Assembly: GCF_027557445.1 (NCBI RefSeq)
Contig: NZ_CP106841.1
Coordinates: forward strand, 2,156,001 to 2,220,000
Reading direction: 5' to 3'
DNA: 64,000 bases
Source of the DNA: Paenalcaligenes faecalis
Lineage (GTDB): Bacteria; Pseudomonadota; Gammaproteobacteria; Burkholderiales; Burkholderiaceae_B
The translations under genes and the position numbers were made by a program. Positions 8,793-17,384 of the stretch are shown piece by piece (positions within the stretch are counted from its first letter, which is position 1; every line of letters starts with the position of its first letter). A model generated the notes under the pieces. The model was not told the DNA's origin. It was given only the letters and a program-made list of their open reading frames with translations, and searched no databases.

Positions 8793-9593
8793 AATCTCGT
8801 CGCCACCGTTATCCTGTACGCTTGCTTTGCAAAGTGATGCGTGTTCATCACAGCAGCTATTACGCTTGGGTTAAAGCGCCAGAGAGCAAGCGGTGGACAC
8901 TATGGCTATCGCAACATCCATCTTGATCTTGCTGAGGCTGGTATCAAATGTGGGCGCGATCGAACACTGAGATTAATGCGATTGGCGCAAATTTGTGCGC
9001 AACGCGGCTATAAAAGACCTAAAGGTTATTATAGTGGTAAGCCTTATATCACAGCGCCCAACACGCTCGACCTTGCTTTTAATGTGTTTGCGCCGAACCA
9101 ATGGTGGGTCAGCGATATCACCTACATTCCCACCCAGGAAGGCTTCTTGTTCTTAGCGGTAGTCATGGACTTGTTCGCACGCAGCATTGTTGGCTGGTCG
9201 ATGTCTGAGCGGATGACTGACACTCTGGTTCAAGATGCTTTAATGGCTGCTTATTGGCGCCGTAAACCAGAAGGCACTGTGCGACTGCATTCGGATCAAG
9301 GCTCTCAATACAGCAGCCGTGATTTTAGGGCGTTGCTCAGTTCACTTAATATGGAAGCCAGCATGAGCCGCAGAGGCAATTGTTGGGATAATGCAGTTGC
9401 TGAAAGCTTCTTTAGCAACCTTAAAAAAGAAAAAATACGCCGCCATAAGTACAAAACACGGGAAGAAGCAAAGCGGGCTATATTTCATTACATCGAGATG
9501 TTTTACAATCCAAAACGCAGGCACACGCACAATCAGCGGGTGTCACCAATGAACTATGAAAAGCAGTATTTTATGAATCAAAAAAGTGTCTGA
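8753..9593 (+). pseudogene. IS3-family transposase OrfB, frameshifted by an internal deletion
   Basis: The DDE integrase half. The first part, in the frame of the TAC at 8780, reads VKERYAFIKSRRHRYP then LLCKVMRVHHSSYYAWVKAPE, the normal OrfB beginning. Near 8880-8895 the frame changes directly to SGGHYGYRNIHLDL, skipping about 20-25 residues found in relatives. The remainder is intact, with catalytic D in SDITYI, D in HSDQGSQY and E in AESFF. The GTG at 8841 that would open the second frame is not a natural start. Presumed inactive. Confidence 0.8.
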
Positions 9594-9598
9594 GAAAG

Positions 9599-9781
9599 TC
9601 AGGCCTTATCAGAACGCTTAATAAGCTCTTTTGCGACCTCTCCTACTATTTGACAATGATCAAAGACAGAGCGCCCTAGCTGCTTATTTCCACTCTCATC
9701 TTCATATGTTTTTGCTGGGCAGTCTTGATATGCTATAAAAGAGTTCTCTTTTTTAGAATATAAATTTCTTTTTCTCAGCAT
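9599..9781 (-). pseudogene. HD-nuclease/Cas3-like N-terminal stub, ended by the IS
   Basis: A 60-aa frame with GGGA upstream of its ATG. Residues 21-57 (DCPAKTYEDESGNKQLGRSV then FDHCQIVGEVAKELI) resemble the beginning of Cas3-type HD domains, where a conserved His sits in an HxxxVGxxA segment. Its last three residues come from the IS end. Before the insertion the frame would have run only about eight residues further than the present stop, so the gene was already truncated. It follows the WYL regulator in the same direction, an arrangement seen in defence operons. No other cas gene or CRISPR array is present. The Cas3 link is by eye only. Confidence 0.4.
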
Positions 9782-10018
9782 CTTTATTTCCCACGTTATT
9801 TCATATTGCTAGAATCTAGCCTTATTTTTAACCTGCTCATTGAGTTAAATGAAAATTAGATTTCAAGTTCGATGAATTTAGCCTTTACCCCGTCTTTTTT
9901 ATTAATACTCTACTACATTCTGATACATAATTATGGCTATAACCAACTTGTATAAAAAGACAGGTTTACTTAACGTACAGGTGAGCAGCTAGTTCTGCGC
10001 CTTACTCACTAAGTTTAT

Positions 10019-10858
10019 TTAACCAAACAACCAAGGTTGGATTTCTTGATAATTCGTTAAAATAAGCTGTTGGGCTGTTGGATTCCCGTCTAGCATTTTT
10101 ACGTTAACTTGCATTTCCTGTAATAGGTAATGTGCTAAAGCGGCTCGCACCTTAATTTTAAGCTCACCTTTTTTCATCCCATAGTCATGCTCTAATACAG
10201 CCTGTTGCGCGGGCGTTAGACGTGGATCAGGCTGGATACATAACATGAGATGTGTGTTCCAATGCGTATCTTCAGGCAAGGAAGTCAACCATTTCCCTTC
10301 CATTACAGGTGTACCTTGAAAACGACTGAGTACAAAGTCTCGATACGCCTGCGCTTTTTCGCACCAGGCGCGTAAATGCCAACGCTGCCCTGTATTCACA
10401 AAACGCACTGGAACAATAATGCGACCCTCATAGTTAGGGTTACTGACACTAATATAGTTAATTTCTATACGCATCTTCTGACGTAAAGCTTGAACAAGTG
10501 AGCGCATGATGACTGGCTTAACCAAGCGTGCTGGTGTCATCATTACCGCAGTATCTACATGATACTTTCCTGCTTTTTCGAATTGATAGGTCTGTTGTCC
10601 ACTCATCCAATTTAGATACTCAGCGACTTCTTCACTAATAAAATGAGGGGTAAAAGTTGCAGAGGGTAGGAAAGTCTTCTCTGAAGAGCAATAATCCAAT
10701 TGACTGGAATAGTCACTTTGATAGCACGAAATCGTCTTACTTGCTTGCTGGCGCCCCAGTTGACAATAATGCTGTAAATAACCACTATTTACTCCCCCCT
10801 CCCAATTAGCGAATAACTCAATTAACCAATACCGCCGCTCTATATTTGTTTTAATCAT
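10019..10858 (-). CDS. WYL-domain transcriptional regulator, BrxR/CapW-like
   Basis: A defence-associated DNA-binding regulator. The N-terminal winged helix (RYWLIELFANWEGGVNSGYL, then QASKTISCYQSDY) matches the BrxR/CapW pattern. It is followed by a WYL domain of about 70 residues (MRIEINYISVSNPNYEGRII, then FVNTGQRWHLRAWCEKAQAY) and a WCX-like C-terminus. The ATG at 10858 (279 aa) is favoured by GGGA upstream and by family length; a longer frame starts at 10894. Family members control BREX, CBASS and CRISPR loci as repressors. Here the gene is followed only by the HD/Cas3-like stub, so it looks like the surviving control gene of a lost defence module. Confidence 0.8.
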   Translation of the reverse strand: MIKTNIERRYWLIELFANWEGGVNSGYLQHYCQLGRQQASKTISCYQSDYSSQLDYCSSEKTFLPSATFTPHFISEEVAEYLNWMSGQQTYQFEKAGKYHVDTAVMMTPARLVKPVIMRSLVQALRQKMRIEINYISVSNPNYEGRIIVPVRFVNTGQRWHLRAWCEKAQAYRDFVLSRFQGTPVMEGKWLTSLPEDTHWNTHLMLCIQPDPRLTPAQQAVLEHDYGMKKGELKIKVRAALAHYLLQEMQVNVKMLDGNPTAQQLILTNYQEIQPWLFG

Positions 10859-10925
10859 CGTAAGTCCCGTATAACCAAACCTAAATACCTCCATAATTTA
10901 ACTGAATTACTGTATGAAGACGTAG

Positions 10926-10964
10926 AAAAACCCCAAAAAACACATCTGGTTTTTTGGGGTTTTT
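10926..10964 (-). terminator. Intrinsic terminator of the peroxiredoxin gene
   Basis: Perfect 16-base inverted repeat (arms AAAAACCCCAAAAAAC and its complement) with a 7-base loop and T-runs on both sides. It lies just after the peroxiredoxin stop on the minus strand. Confidence 0.85.
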
Positions 10965-10994
10965 AATTATGCCTTTTAAGTCTTAGGCTAACGA

Positions 10995-11657
10995 TTATTT
11001 AGCATTTGGGTCTTTAGTAAAGCGCAGGTAAGGCAATTTAATATCTAAGGAGCCAAATTTTTCTTTAGCTTGCTCATCATTCAAACCTAAGCCCACGATC
11101 ACATCCTGACCGGGCTGCCAATCAGCAGGTGTAGCAAGAGGCACGCCGTCTGTCGCTTGAATTGCATCTAAAGCACGTAGAATTTCAGCAAAATTACGAC
11201 CTACGGACATGGGGTAAGACATGGTTAAACGGATCTTTTTATCAGGTCCAATAATAAATACGGTACGCACCGTAGCACTGTCAGCCGGTGTACGACCATC
11301 AGGCAAATACGCATCCGCTGGCAACATATTATAGAGTTTAGCCACCTGCAATGACGTGTCATCAATAATAGGAAAGTCTGCTGGCGCACCAGAGAACGCC
11401 TCGATGTCACGCTTCCATTTTTTATGATCCTCTACATCATCCACCGACACACCCATAACCTTTGTGTTGCGTTTTGCAAATTCAGGCGCTAAACGTGCCA
11501 CAGCACCGAATTCAGTGGTACATACAGGCGTAAAGTCTTTAGGGTGTGAAAATAAAATCGCGTAGCTATCACCCATCCAATCGTGCAGCGTTAACTCACC
11601 AGCGGTAGAGTCAGTCGTAAAGTTTGGTGCAACATCATTAATACGCAATGACATCAT
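10995..11657 (-). CDS. 1-Cys peroxiredoxin (Prx6 type)
   Basis: Thiol peroxidase that reduces hydrogen and organic peroxides in the cytoplasm. At 220 aa it fits the Prx6 subfamily, which carries an extra C-terminal dimerisation domain. The peroxidatic cysteine lies in the signature DFTPVCTTE near residue 47. Conserved motifs GVSVDDVEDHKKW and FIIGPDKKIRLTMSYPMSVGRN follow. AAGGGG precedes the ATG at 11657. It is a single-gene unit ended by a strong terminator. No OxyR gene lies nearby. Confidence 0.93.
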   Translation of the reverse strand: MMSLRINDVAPNFTTDSTAGELTLHDWMGDSYAILFSHPKDFTPVCTTEFGAVARLAPEFAKRNTKVMGVSVDDVEDHKKWKRDIEAFSGAPADFPIIDDTSLQVAKLYNMLPADAYLPDGRTPADSATVRTVFIIGPDKKIRLTMSYPMSVGRNFAEILRALDAIQATDGVPLATPADWQPGQDVIVGLGLNDEQAKEKFGSLDIKLPYLRFTKDPNAK

Positions 11658-11824
11658 GATTCCCCTTTTAATAGTTAGTACAAATAGCTACTTCAATCTT
11701 AGCACAACCTGACTCAGTTATTTAGCTCTTCCTTCGTTATATACAATCAACTTTTTTATCTCAAAGAACATCTCTGCTACTATCTTCTTTTTACGTTAAA
11801 AGTATGACAAAAAGGAGATTCATC

Positions 11825-12829
11825 ATGAAAATTAAAAAATGGCTAGCTCTTGGCGTAGCCTGCTTTGCCCTCAGCAGCACAGCGGCACTGGCTCAAGAAA
11901 CACGCGAGTTCTCTGTTTCCACCGTCCTATCTGACGCTTTCCCTTGGGGGCAAGCAGCCGAAAAATGGGCTGAACTGGTTAAAGAGCGTTCCGATGGGCG
12001 CATCACATTAAAAATCTACCCGAATGCTCAGTTAGTATCGGGCGATCAGACCCGTGAGTTCTCTGCCATGCGCAGTGGCTTAATTGATATGGCTGTAGGT
12101 TCTACCATTAACTGGTCAACTCAAGTTCCCGAAGTTAACCTGTTTTCACTCCCTTTCTTAATGCCTGATAATGCAGCAGTAGACGCCATCACTCAGGGCG
12201 AAGCAGGTAAAATGGTATTTAACGCGATTGAAAAACGTGGTGTAATGCCATTAGCGTGGGGCGAAAACGGCTTTCGCGAGATCTCTAATTCTCGTGCCGC
12301 TCTTTCTAATCCCGAAGACCTAAAAGGCCTAAAAATTCGAGTCGTAGGCTCACCTTTATTTTTAGATACCTTTAATGCTTTAGGTGCTAACCCCACCCAA
12401 ATGAGCTGGACAGATGCGCTACCCGCGCTGACAACCGGTGCCGTTGATGGTCAAGAAAACCCCTTGGCTGTTTATGACGTTGCTCGAGCAGACCGTGCCA
12501 ACCAAAAATACCTAACACTTTGGCACTACATGAATGACCCCCTAATTTTTGGTGTAAGCCAGCGTGTCTGGAGCACCTTATCCCCCGAAGACCAAGCGCT
12601 TCTAAAAGAAGCCGCTGTTGATGCTGGTAAATGGGAAATCGAAAAATCCCGTACTGAATTAGCCGACACGCTAACTAGCATCCGTGAACGTGGTGTAGAA
12701 ATTACCGAACTCACACCAGAACAACACAAAGCTTTTGTAGACGCCACTCAAAGCGTATACGAAAAATGGATTCCCCGTATTGGTAAAGATCTCGTTGATG
12801 CGGCTCAAAAAGCCATAGCAGAACGTTAA
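11825..12829 (+). CDS. dctP: TRAP transporter solute-binding protein, DctP family
   Basis: Periplasmic binding protein of a sodium-driven TRAP importer for an organic acid. A signal peptide (MKIKKWLALGVACFALSSTA, cleavage after ALAQ) begins at the ATG at 11825, which has AGGAG upstream; the frame also has an ATG at 11804. The mature protein has the DctP layout, including the substrate-carboxylate arginine region (LKGLKIRVVGSPLFLDTFNALGANP begins near residue 160) and VDGQENPLAVYDVA. It is followed by a hairpin and then the membrane subunits. The substrate cannot be assigned from sequence. Confidence 0.93.
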   Translation: MKIKKWLALGVACFALSSTAALAQETREFSVSTVLSDAFPWGQAAEKWAELVKERSDGRITLKIYPNAQLVSGDQTREFSAMRSGLIDMAVGSTINWSTQVPEVNLFSLPFLMPDNAAVDAITQGEAGKMVFNAIEKRGVMPLAWGENGFREISNSRAALSNPEDLKGLKIRVVGSPLFLDTFNALGANPTQMSWTDALPALTTGAVDGQENPLAVYDVARADRANQKYLTLWHYMNDPLIFGVSQRVWSTLSPEDQALLKEAAVDAGKWEIEKSRTELADTLTSIRERGVEITELTPEQHKAFVDATQSVYEKWIPRIGKDLVDAAQKAIAER

Positions 12830-12844
12830 TCTTACATAACCAAT

Positions 12845-12875
12845 GGGCGCAGCAACTCTGCGCCCTTGTTTTTAT
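12845..12875 (+). terminator. Intercistronic terminator between dctP and dctQ
   Basis: Arms GGGCGCAG and CTGCGCCC with a 5-base loop, then TTGTTTTTA. Its position suggests partial termination, giving more binding protein than membrane subunits, as is common in TRAP operons. Confidence 0.7.
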
Positions 12876-12888
12876 TGTTGATTTACTT

Positions 12889-13365
12889 ATGTCTAAACCT
12901 AGAACCCGTATCGAGTCGTGGCTAGGGGTTATTGCCTTAGCCGCTATTTGTATTATTAGTCTGGCCAACGTTGTGGTGCGCTACACCACCAATGCCTCTT
13001 TTGCTTTTACCGAAGAATTTTCTGTCTTTTTAATGGTGATCTTAGCGTTTGCGGGTGGCGCTGTCGCCGCGCGCAGCAATGAACATATTCGTATCACCCT
13101 CTTAGAGCAAATGGTGGGGCTCACCGGACGCCGTATTCTTTACATACTGCAATGGTTAGGAGCCGTTGTGGTTTTGGGTTTGGTCGCATGGTATGGGGGC
13201 AAGCTCACCTACGAAGAATATGCGTGGGACTCCCTCTCTCCTGGTCTGGGTTATCCTACTTGGATTTATTTAATCTGGCTCCCTTTATTATCAGTTGCCA
13301 TTATTATTCGTTGTACACAAAATCTCGTAGACCGACTACGTCAGACTGACAAGGAGCAGGCATGA
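12889..13365 (+). CDS. dctQ: TRAP transporter small membrane subunit, DctQ family
   Basis: 158-aa inner-membrane protein with four predicted transmembrane segments (about 11-35, 45-67, 87-107, 128-148). It shows the DctQ pattern: FTEEFSVFLMVILAFAGGAVAARSNEHI. It forms the small subunit that pairs with DctM. Its stop overlaps the dctM start by four bases (ATGA), indicating coupled translation. No strong Shine-Dalgarno sequence is visible before its ATG. Confidence 0.92.
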   Translation: MSKPRTRIESWLGVIALAAICIISLANVVVRYTTNASFAFTEEFSVFLMVILAFAGGAVAARSNEHIRITLLEQMVGLTGRRILYILQWLGAVVVLGLVAWYGGKLTYEEYAWDSLSPGLGYPTWIYLIWLPLLSVAIIIRCTQNLVDRLRQTDKEQA

Positions 13366-14660
13366 GCCCAGATTTATGGATGTTAGTGGCTTTTGGCCTT
13401 TGTTTGCTCATTGGTATGCCCGTTGCCTTTGCGTTGGGCTTAGGTGGTGCTGCTGGTATTTTGATGGGGCTCTCGCCCGATATGTTGGCCACACTAGGCA
13501 CCAACACTTACAACAGTATCGCTAAATACCCATTAATTGCGATTCCGCTATTTATTTTAACTGGGCTTATTTTTGAGCGTGCTGGGGTCGCGGCTAGCTT
13601 AGTCACCTTTGCTCAATCTCTCATTGGTCAACGCCATGGCGGTTTAGCTCTGGTCGCCGTTCTCGTCTGTTTAATCATGGGTGGTATGAGTGGCTCAGGT
13701 CCAGCTGATGCTGCAGCTGTTGCGATGGTGATGTTACCTAGCATGACCAAAGCCGGTTATCCCCGTCCTTTTTCGGCTTCATTAATTGCGGCCGCCTCCT
13801 CAACCGCCATCCTTATCCCCCCTTCTATTGCCTTAATTCTGTACTCAGTCATGATGCCTGGGCTGGATTTACGTGCCTTATTTGCAGCGGGCCTATTCCC
13901 TGGCATTTTAGCGGGTGCCTCTTTATTAGTACCTGCCTACCTCTTAGCTAAACGCAATGGATGGGAGTCCGAAAAAACAGAAAACCGCCCCGCTATTAAA
14001 GACAGTTTTTTCAAAGCCCTGCCCGCCTTATTTGCCCCTGTGATTATTCTAGGTGGCTTACGTTCTGGGTTATTTACACCCACAGAGGCGGCCGTGGTTG
14101 CCGTCACCTATGGTCTGTTACTTGGTGTAGTCGTCTACCGACAACTGACGTGGCGGTCGCTACTAGAGATGTTTAACGAGGCAGCTAAAATCTCTGGAGT
14201 CGTATTACTCATTATTGCTCTAGCCGGTATTTTTGCTTGGGCTGGCACGACCTTAGGTACATTTACCCGTCTTGCTGATGTGATTCTATCTATCTCGGAT
14301 AATTCCTGGACGCTTTTATTATTAGTCATGTTTTTGGTTCTATTAGCAGGCATGCTATTAGATGCCATTTCCATCTATTTAATTCTCACACCCGTCCTCG
14401 TCCCATTGATTAATCACTTTGAGTGGAATCCCATTTGGTTTGGTATCTTACTAGCTATGAATATCGCCATTGGTCAATTCACTCCCCCTGTTGCCGTCAA
14501 TCTAATGGTTACGACCAAAGTCGCCAATATTCGTCTTGAGCACACCTTTGGGTGGTCCATGCTGTTTATGGTGACCATGTTTAGCGCTCTACTCTTAGTT
14601 ATGATCTTTCCCGGAATTGCCCTCTGGCTTCCCGAATACCTTGGCTTTGCTATTGACTAA
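13362..14660 (+). CDS. dctM: TRAP transporter large membrane subunit, DctM family
   Basis: 432-aa multi-span permease that carries the ion-coupled transport step. It has the hallmark GGMSGSGPADAAAVA, SSTAILIPPSIALILYSVMM and IGQFTPPVAVNLMVTTKVA motifs of DctM/SiaM proteins, and about 12 hydrophobic segments. It is last in the dctPQM operon and is followed by a good terminator. The operon as a whole has no local regulator. Confidence 0.95.
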   Translation: MSPDLWMLVAFGLCLLIGMPVAFALGLGGAAGILMGLSPDMLATLGTNTYNSIAKYPLIAIPLFILTGLIFERAGVAASLVTFAQSLIGQRHGGLALVAVLVCLIMGGMSGSGPADAAAVAMVMLPSMTKAGYPRPFSASLIAAASSTAILIPPSIALILYSVMMPGLDLRALFAAGLFPGILAGASLLVPAYLLAKRNGWESEKTENRPAIKDSFFKALPALFAPVIILGGLRSGLFTPTEAAVVAVTYGLLLGVVVYRQLTWRSLLEMFNEAAKISGVVLLIIALAGIFAWAGTTLGTFTRLADVILSISDNSWTLLLLVMFLVLLAGMLLDAISIYLILTPVLVPLINHFEWNPIWFGILLAMNIAIGQFTPPVAVNLMVTTKVANIRLEHTFGWSMLFMVTMFSALLLVMIFPGIALWLPEYLGFAID

Positions 14661-14674
14661 AATGGCATAAAAAA

Positions 14675-14704
14675 CCCTTGGGGTAGTTTTCACTATCCCA
14701 AGGG
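14675..14704 (+). terminator. Terminator after dctM
   Basis: Arms CCCTTGGGGTAG and CTATCCCAAGGG (one G-T pair), with an A-run upstream. It could serve convergent transcription from the copper-receptor remnant. Confidence 0.65.
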
Positions 14705-14738
14705 CCACCACAGGTACTACTTCACAAAATCAATACAA

Positions 14739-15487
14739 CTAGAAACTGATATTTAGGCTCGCCCAGATAGTACGGCCTGGATCATTAACTATTGTGTTTC
14801 CAGCATAACCAAAACCGGCATTACCAGCTAGGTTTAAATGCTCAGAATACGACCGATCAAACACATTATCCACCCCAATCGTCAAACGACTGGTTTTAGT
14901 TGGCTGATACCCCGCGTGCAATGCCAATGTGCTGAAACCTGAGCTAGCACCAAAGTCTTTACCCACCACATTACCCTGATGTTTCGCATAACGTGTTTGT
15001 TTAGCGACGACGCGCCATACCGCCCCCGCTGACCAATTCTCACGCTCATAATCCACATTAAAGCGCGCCTCCAATGGAGGCATTTGAGGCAAAGCGATAC
15101 CATCGGTACGGTTTTTACCCCAAGCATAGGCCCCATATTAGGGGAGATCAACTCCCAGTAATCGGGCATACGCTGTACATGGCCCAACCCAGCATACAGT
15201 TTAGTATGTTGCAAATCATGCTCATAGCGTACAAAACCACTTGGTAGGGTTTCGGTACGCTTTAGCCCTTGTGTAGGATTGGCTCGCACCATATTTCCCA
15301 TACCGGTCGTTGCACGAAAATCCTTAGCCGTAGCCCGATCTATACGTGCCCCCGTGATCCAGCGCTGGTGGTTACTTTGATCCCACGTTAACTCTGCAAA
15401 CACCCCTGCATTCGTAAAGTGCGCGTCTTTAATCCGTGGATTTGATTTGTATGGCATGGACCCCATACTACGGCGCAATCGGTGGCG
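14739..15487 (-). pseudogene. oprC: TonB-dependent copper receptor (oprC-like), remnant with deletions
   Basis: Remains of an outer-membrane TonB-dependent receptor of the OprC/NosA copper type. Central barrel sequence (RIKDAHFTNAGVFAELTWDQ down to MPDYWELISPNMGP) is in one frame. It then joins directly, at about 15130, to YAWGKNRTDGIALPQMPPLE in another frame. The C-terminus is normal (VDNVFDRSYSEHLNLAGNAG, ending WASLNISF). The plug domain, the N-terminal half and an internal barrel segment are missing. At the upstream end it abuts a truncated DUF2946 gene, the usual neighbour of oprC. Two deletions are therefore inferred. It cannot make a functional receptor. Confidence 0.85.
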
Positions 15488-15488
15488 G

Positions 15489-15701
15489 CTATTTTGATAA
15501 ATCTTCAAGTGCCAATGAGATCGTGGTCCCGTCGGCCGTACAAAAGGTCATCGTCACTTGACCATTACGCCACGCCTCGGGGTCCGGCATATAACCAATC
15601 GGTATCAAGCTACGTATCAATAACCCACACAACAACACAAGCACGCCACATAGCGTGCCACATTGTCGCAATACGAGTTCTAGAGACGTCATTTTCCGCA
15701 T
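15489..15701 (-). pseudogene. DUF2946 protein, C-terminally truncated
   Basis: 70-aa remnant with the intact N-terminus of a DUF2946 protein: one membrane segment (about 12-34), then LIPIGYMPDPEAWRNGQ and VTMTFCTADG. The family is usually 110-140 aa with a His/Cys-rich tail; here it stops where sequence from the middle of oprC begins. DUF2946 genes commonly precede copper-receptor genes, so one deletion probably fused the two and removed the tail plus the receptor's N-terminus. Confidence 0.7.
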
Positions 15702-15841
15702 TTTCAGTTATATATCGAATTTGTATCTAATTATTTGATCAAATCGGTGCTAAGTATATAACGATCCGAGTACAATCCCGCTTGATTATGTAGCAGTCTC
15801 ACCACGCAGTTTTTGTTTTACTGTTTTTTGGAGCCCTAGCG

Positions 15842-17254
15842 ATGTCTAGTACTTTGGCTATTATTGTCTCTCTACTGCTATTGATGTTTTTGGCATATAG
15901 AGGGATTACGGTTTTATTGTTAGCCCCGTTGATGGCGGCACTAGCTGTGTTTTTATCCGGTGATCTTGGCTTTTTATTGCCCATTTACACCGAAACATTT
16001 ATGAAAGCCCTTGGTGGCTATGTACTCCAGTTTTTACCCATCTTTTTGCTAGGGGCTCTTTTTGGGCAGCTCATGGCTGATTCTGGCGCTGCGAATACTA
16101 TTGCCCGCTGGATTGTAAAGCGCTTAGGGCCTAAGCACTCTCTGGCCACTGTGGTTATTGCATGTGGCCTGCTAACCTACGGCGGCGTTTCTTTATTTGT
16201 GGTGGCCTTTGCCATTTACCCCATTGCTCGTGATCTATTCCGTGCTGCTGAGATTCCCAAACGTCTTATTCCTGCGACCATTGCGCTGGGTTCCTTTACC
16301 TTCACAATGACCGCCATGCCGGGCACACCAGCTATTCAAAATGCCATCCCTATCCCCTACTATGGCACGAACGTCTTTGCCGCCCCAGGGCTAGGTCTCA
16401 TTGCCTCTGCCATCATGTTAGTTGGTGGTCTATGGTGGCTACAAACTCGTGTCAATAAAGCGAAAGCCGCTAGCGAGGGCTATGGGGATCATGAAAGTGA
16501 CCGCAATATCCCTATGGATGGCAATATTGAATACGAAAAAGGGCCTTTATCCACCATGCCATTGTTTTTGGCGCTATTACCATTAATCTTGGTTATTGGT
16601 GTGAATGCGATTTTTACCTATTTAGTTTTCCCTAAAACGGATTTCAGTGCACTAATCGAAAAATTCCCTCAGGTCACGCCGCAAAAAATGGCGGGTCTAT
16701 GGGCATTAATTATTGCACTCGTGTCAGCGTGTTTTACCCTAGTGGTGACGCGTCTGGGTAAATGGGAAAACCTAAAAGAAACCGTAAACCAAGGGGTATT
16801 TGGTTTTATGCTTCCCCTATTTAATACGGCTTCTGAAGTAGGTTATGGTGCAGTTATTGCGGGCCTAGCTGGATTTACTATTATTCGTGATGCCGTATTG
16901 AACTTAACCCCAGGTAACCCATTGATTTCCGAAGCCATTGCAATGAACGTTTTGGCTGGTATCACTGGTTCTTCATCGGGTGGTCTTAGTATCGCTTTAC
17001 AGACCTTAGGCGCCGATTATTTAGCCATGGCACAACAAGCTGGGATTAGCCCTGAGCTTATGCACCGTGTCGCTGTAATGGCTGCGGGTGGCTTTGATAC
17101 ACTGCCCCACTGTGGTGCTATTATTACGCTTCTGGCGATTTGTAAACTAAATCATCGCCAAGCTTACTTAAATATAGCAATGGTGACGATGATAGCGCCT
17201 GTTTTTGCTATTATTACCGTCATTACATTAGGTACATTATTCGGTAGTTTCTAA
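15842..17254 (+). CDS. GntP-family permease
   Basis: 470-aa inner-membrane symporter of the GntP/CitMHS-like group, which imports gluconate, hydroxybutyrate or related carboxylates. About 12-13 hydrophobic segments are visible, with conserved FLPIFLLGALFGQLMADSGA, FTMTAMPGTPAIQNAIP and NVLAGITGSSSGGLSIAL. No catabolic gene adjoins it, so the substrate is open. GGAG lies a few bases before the ATG. It is a single-gene unit with its own terminator. Confidence 0.85.
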   Translation: MSSTLAIIVSLLLLMFLAYRGITVLLLAPLMAALAVFLSGDLGFLLPIYTETFMKALGGYVLQFLPIFLLGALFGQLMADSGAANTIARWIVKRLGPKHSLATVVIACGLLTYGGVSLFVVAFAIYPIARDLFRAAEIPKRLIPATIALGSFTFTMTAMPGTPAIQNAIPIPYYGTNVFAAPGLGLIASAIMLVGGLWWLQTRVNKAKAASEGYGDHESDRNIPMDGNIEYEKGPLSTMPLFLALLPLILVIGVNAIFTYLVFPKTDFSALIEKFPQVTPQKMAGLWALIIALVSACFTLVVTRLGKWENLKETVNQGVFGFMLPLFNTASEVGYGAVIAGLAGFTIIRDAVLNLTPGNPLISEAIAMNVLAGITGSSSGGLSIALQTLGADYLAMAQQAGISPELMHRVAVMAAGGFDTLPHCGAIITLLAICKLNHRQAYLNIAMVTMIAPVFAIITVITLGTLFGSF

Positions 17255-17272
17255 TACAGAAGATTTAGGCTA

Positions 17273-17302
17273 AACGCTCTCTTCAAAGAGGGCGTTTTTT
17301 TT
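17273..17302 (+). terminator. Terminator after the GntP permease
   Basis: Hairpin with arms AACGCTCTC and GAGGGCGTT (one wobble pair), then an eight-base T-run. Confidence 0.85.
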
Positions 17303-17384
17303 ATCACATCTCTTACAAATTACAACTATAGAATCTGGCCTAAAATAAGCTCCCTTATCTTACTGCTCTGCTTATTTCTTTTAT

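Larger units (their letters stand above)
8430..9611 (+). mobile_element. IS3-family insertion sequence, defective copy
   Basis: A 1182-bp element bounded by TGA...TCA ends. The outer 15 bases of both ends match perfectly as inverted repeats (8430-8444 against 9597-9611). After six mismatched bases the similarity resumes (GACACTTTTT). Direct GAA target duplications lie at 8427-8429 and 9612-9614, which fits the 3-bp duplications of this family. It contains orfA and orfB in the usual -1 arrangement. orfB carries an internal deletion plus frameshift, and the element is shorter than the roughly 1.25 kb expected, so this copy should not transpose by itself. Confidence 0.85.

Noticed and set aside
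8841-9593. OrfB as an intact transposase starting at the GTG at 8841
   Set aside because: The normal OrfB beginning is present in another frame just upstream, so this frame is the tail of a frameshifted gene and not a complete protein.
9782-10018. Possible CRISPR array or leader near the Cas3-like stub
   Set aside because: The region is AT-rich but contains no regularly spaced repeated units of 23-45 bases; no array is present anywhere I could see.
15482-15730. Plus-strand open frame over the DUF2946 region
   Set aside because: It is the complement of the clearly recognisable DUF2946/oprC remnant and has no recognisable protein features.
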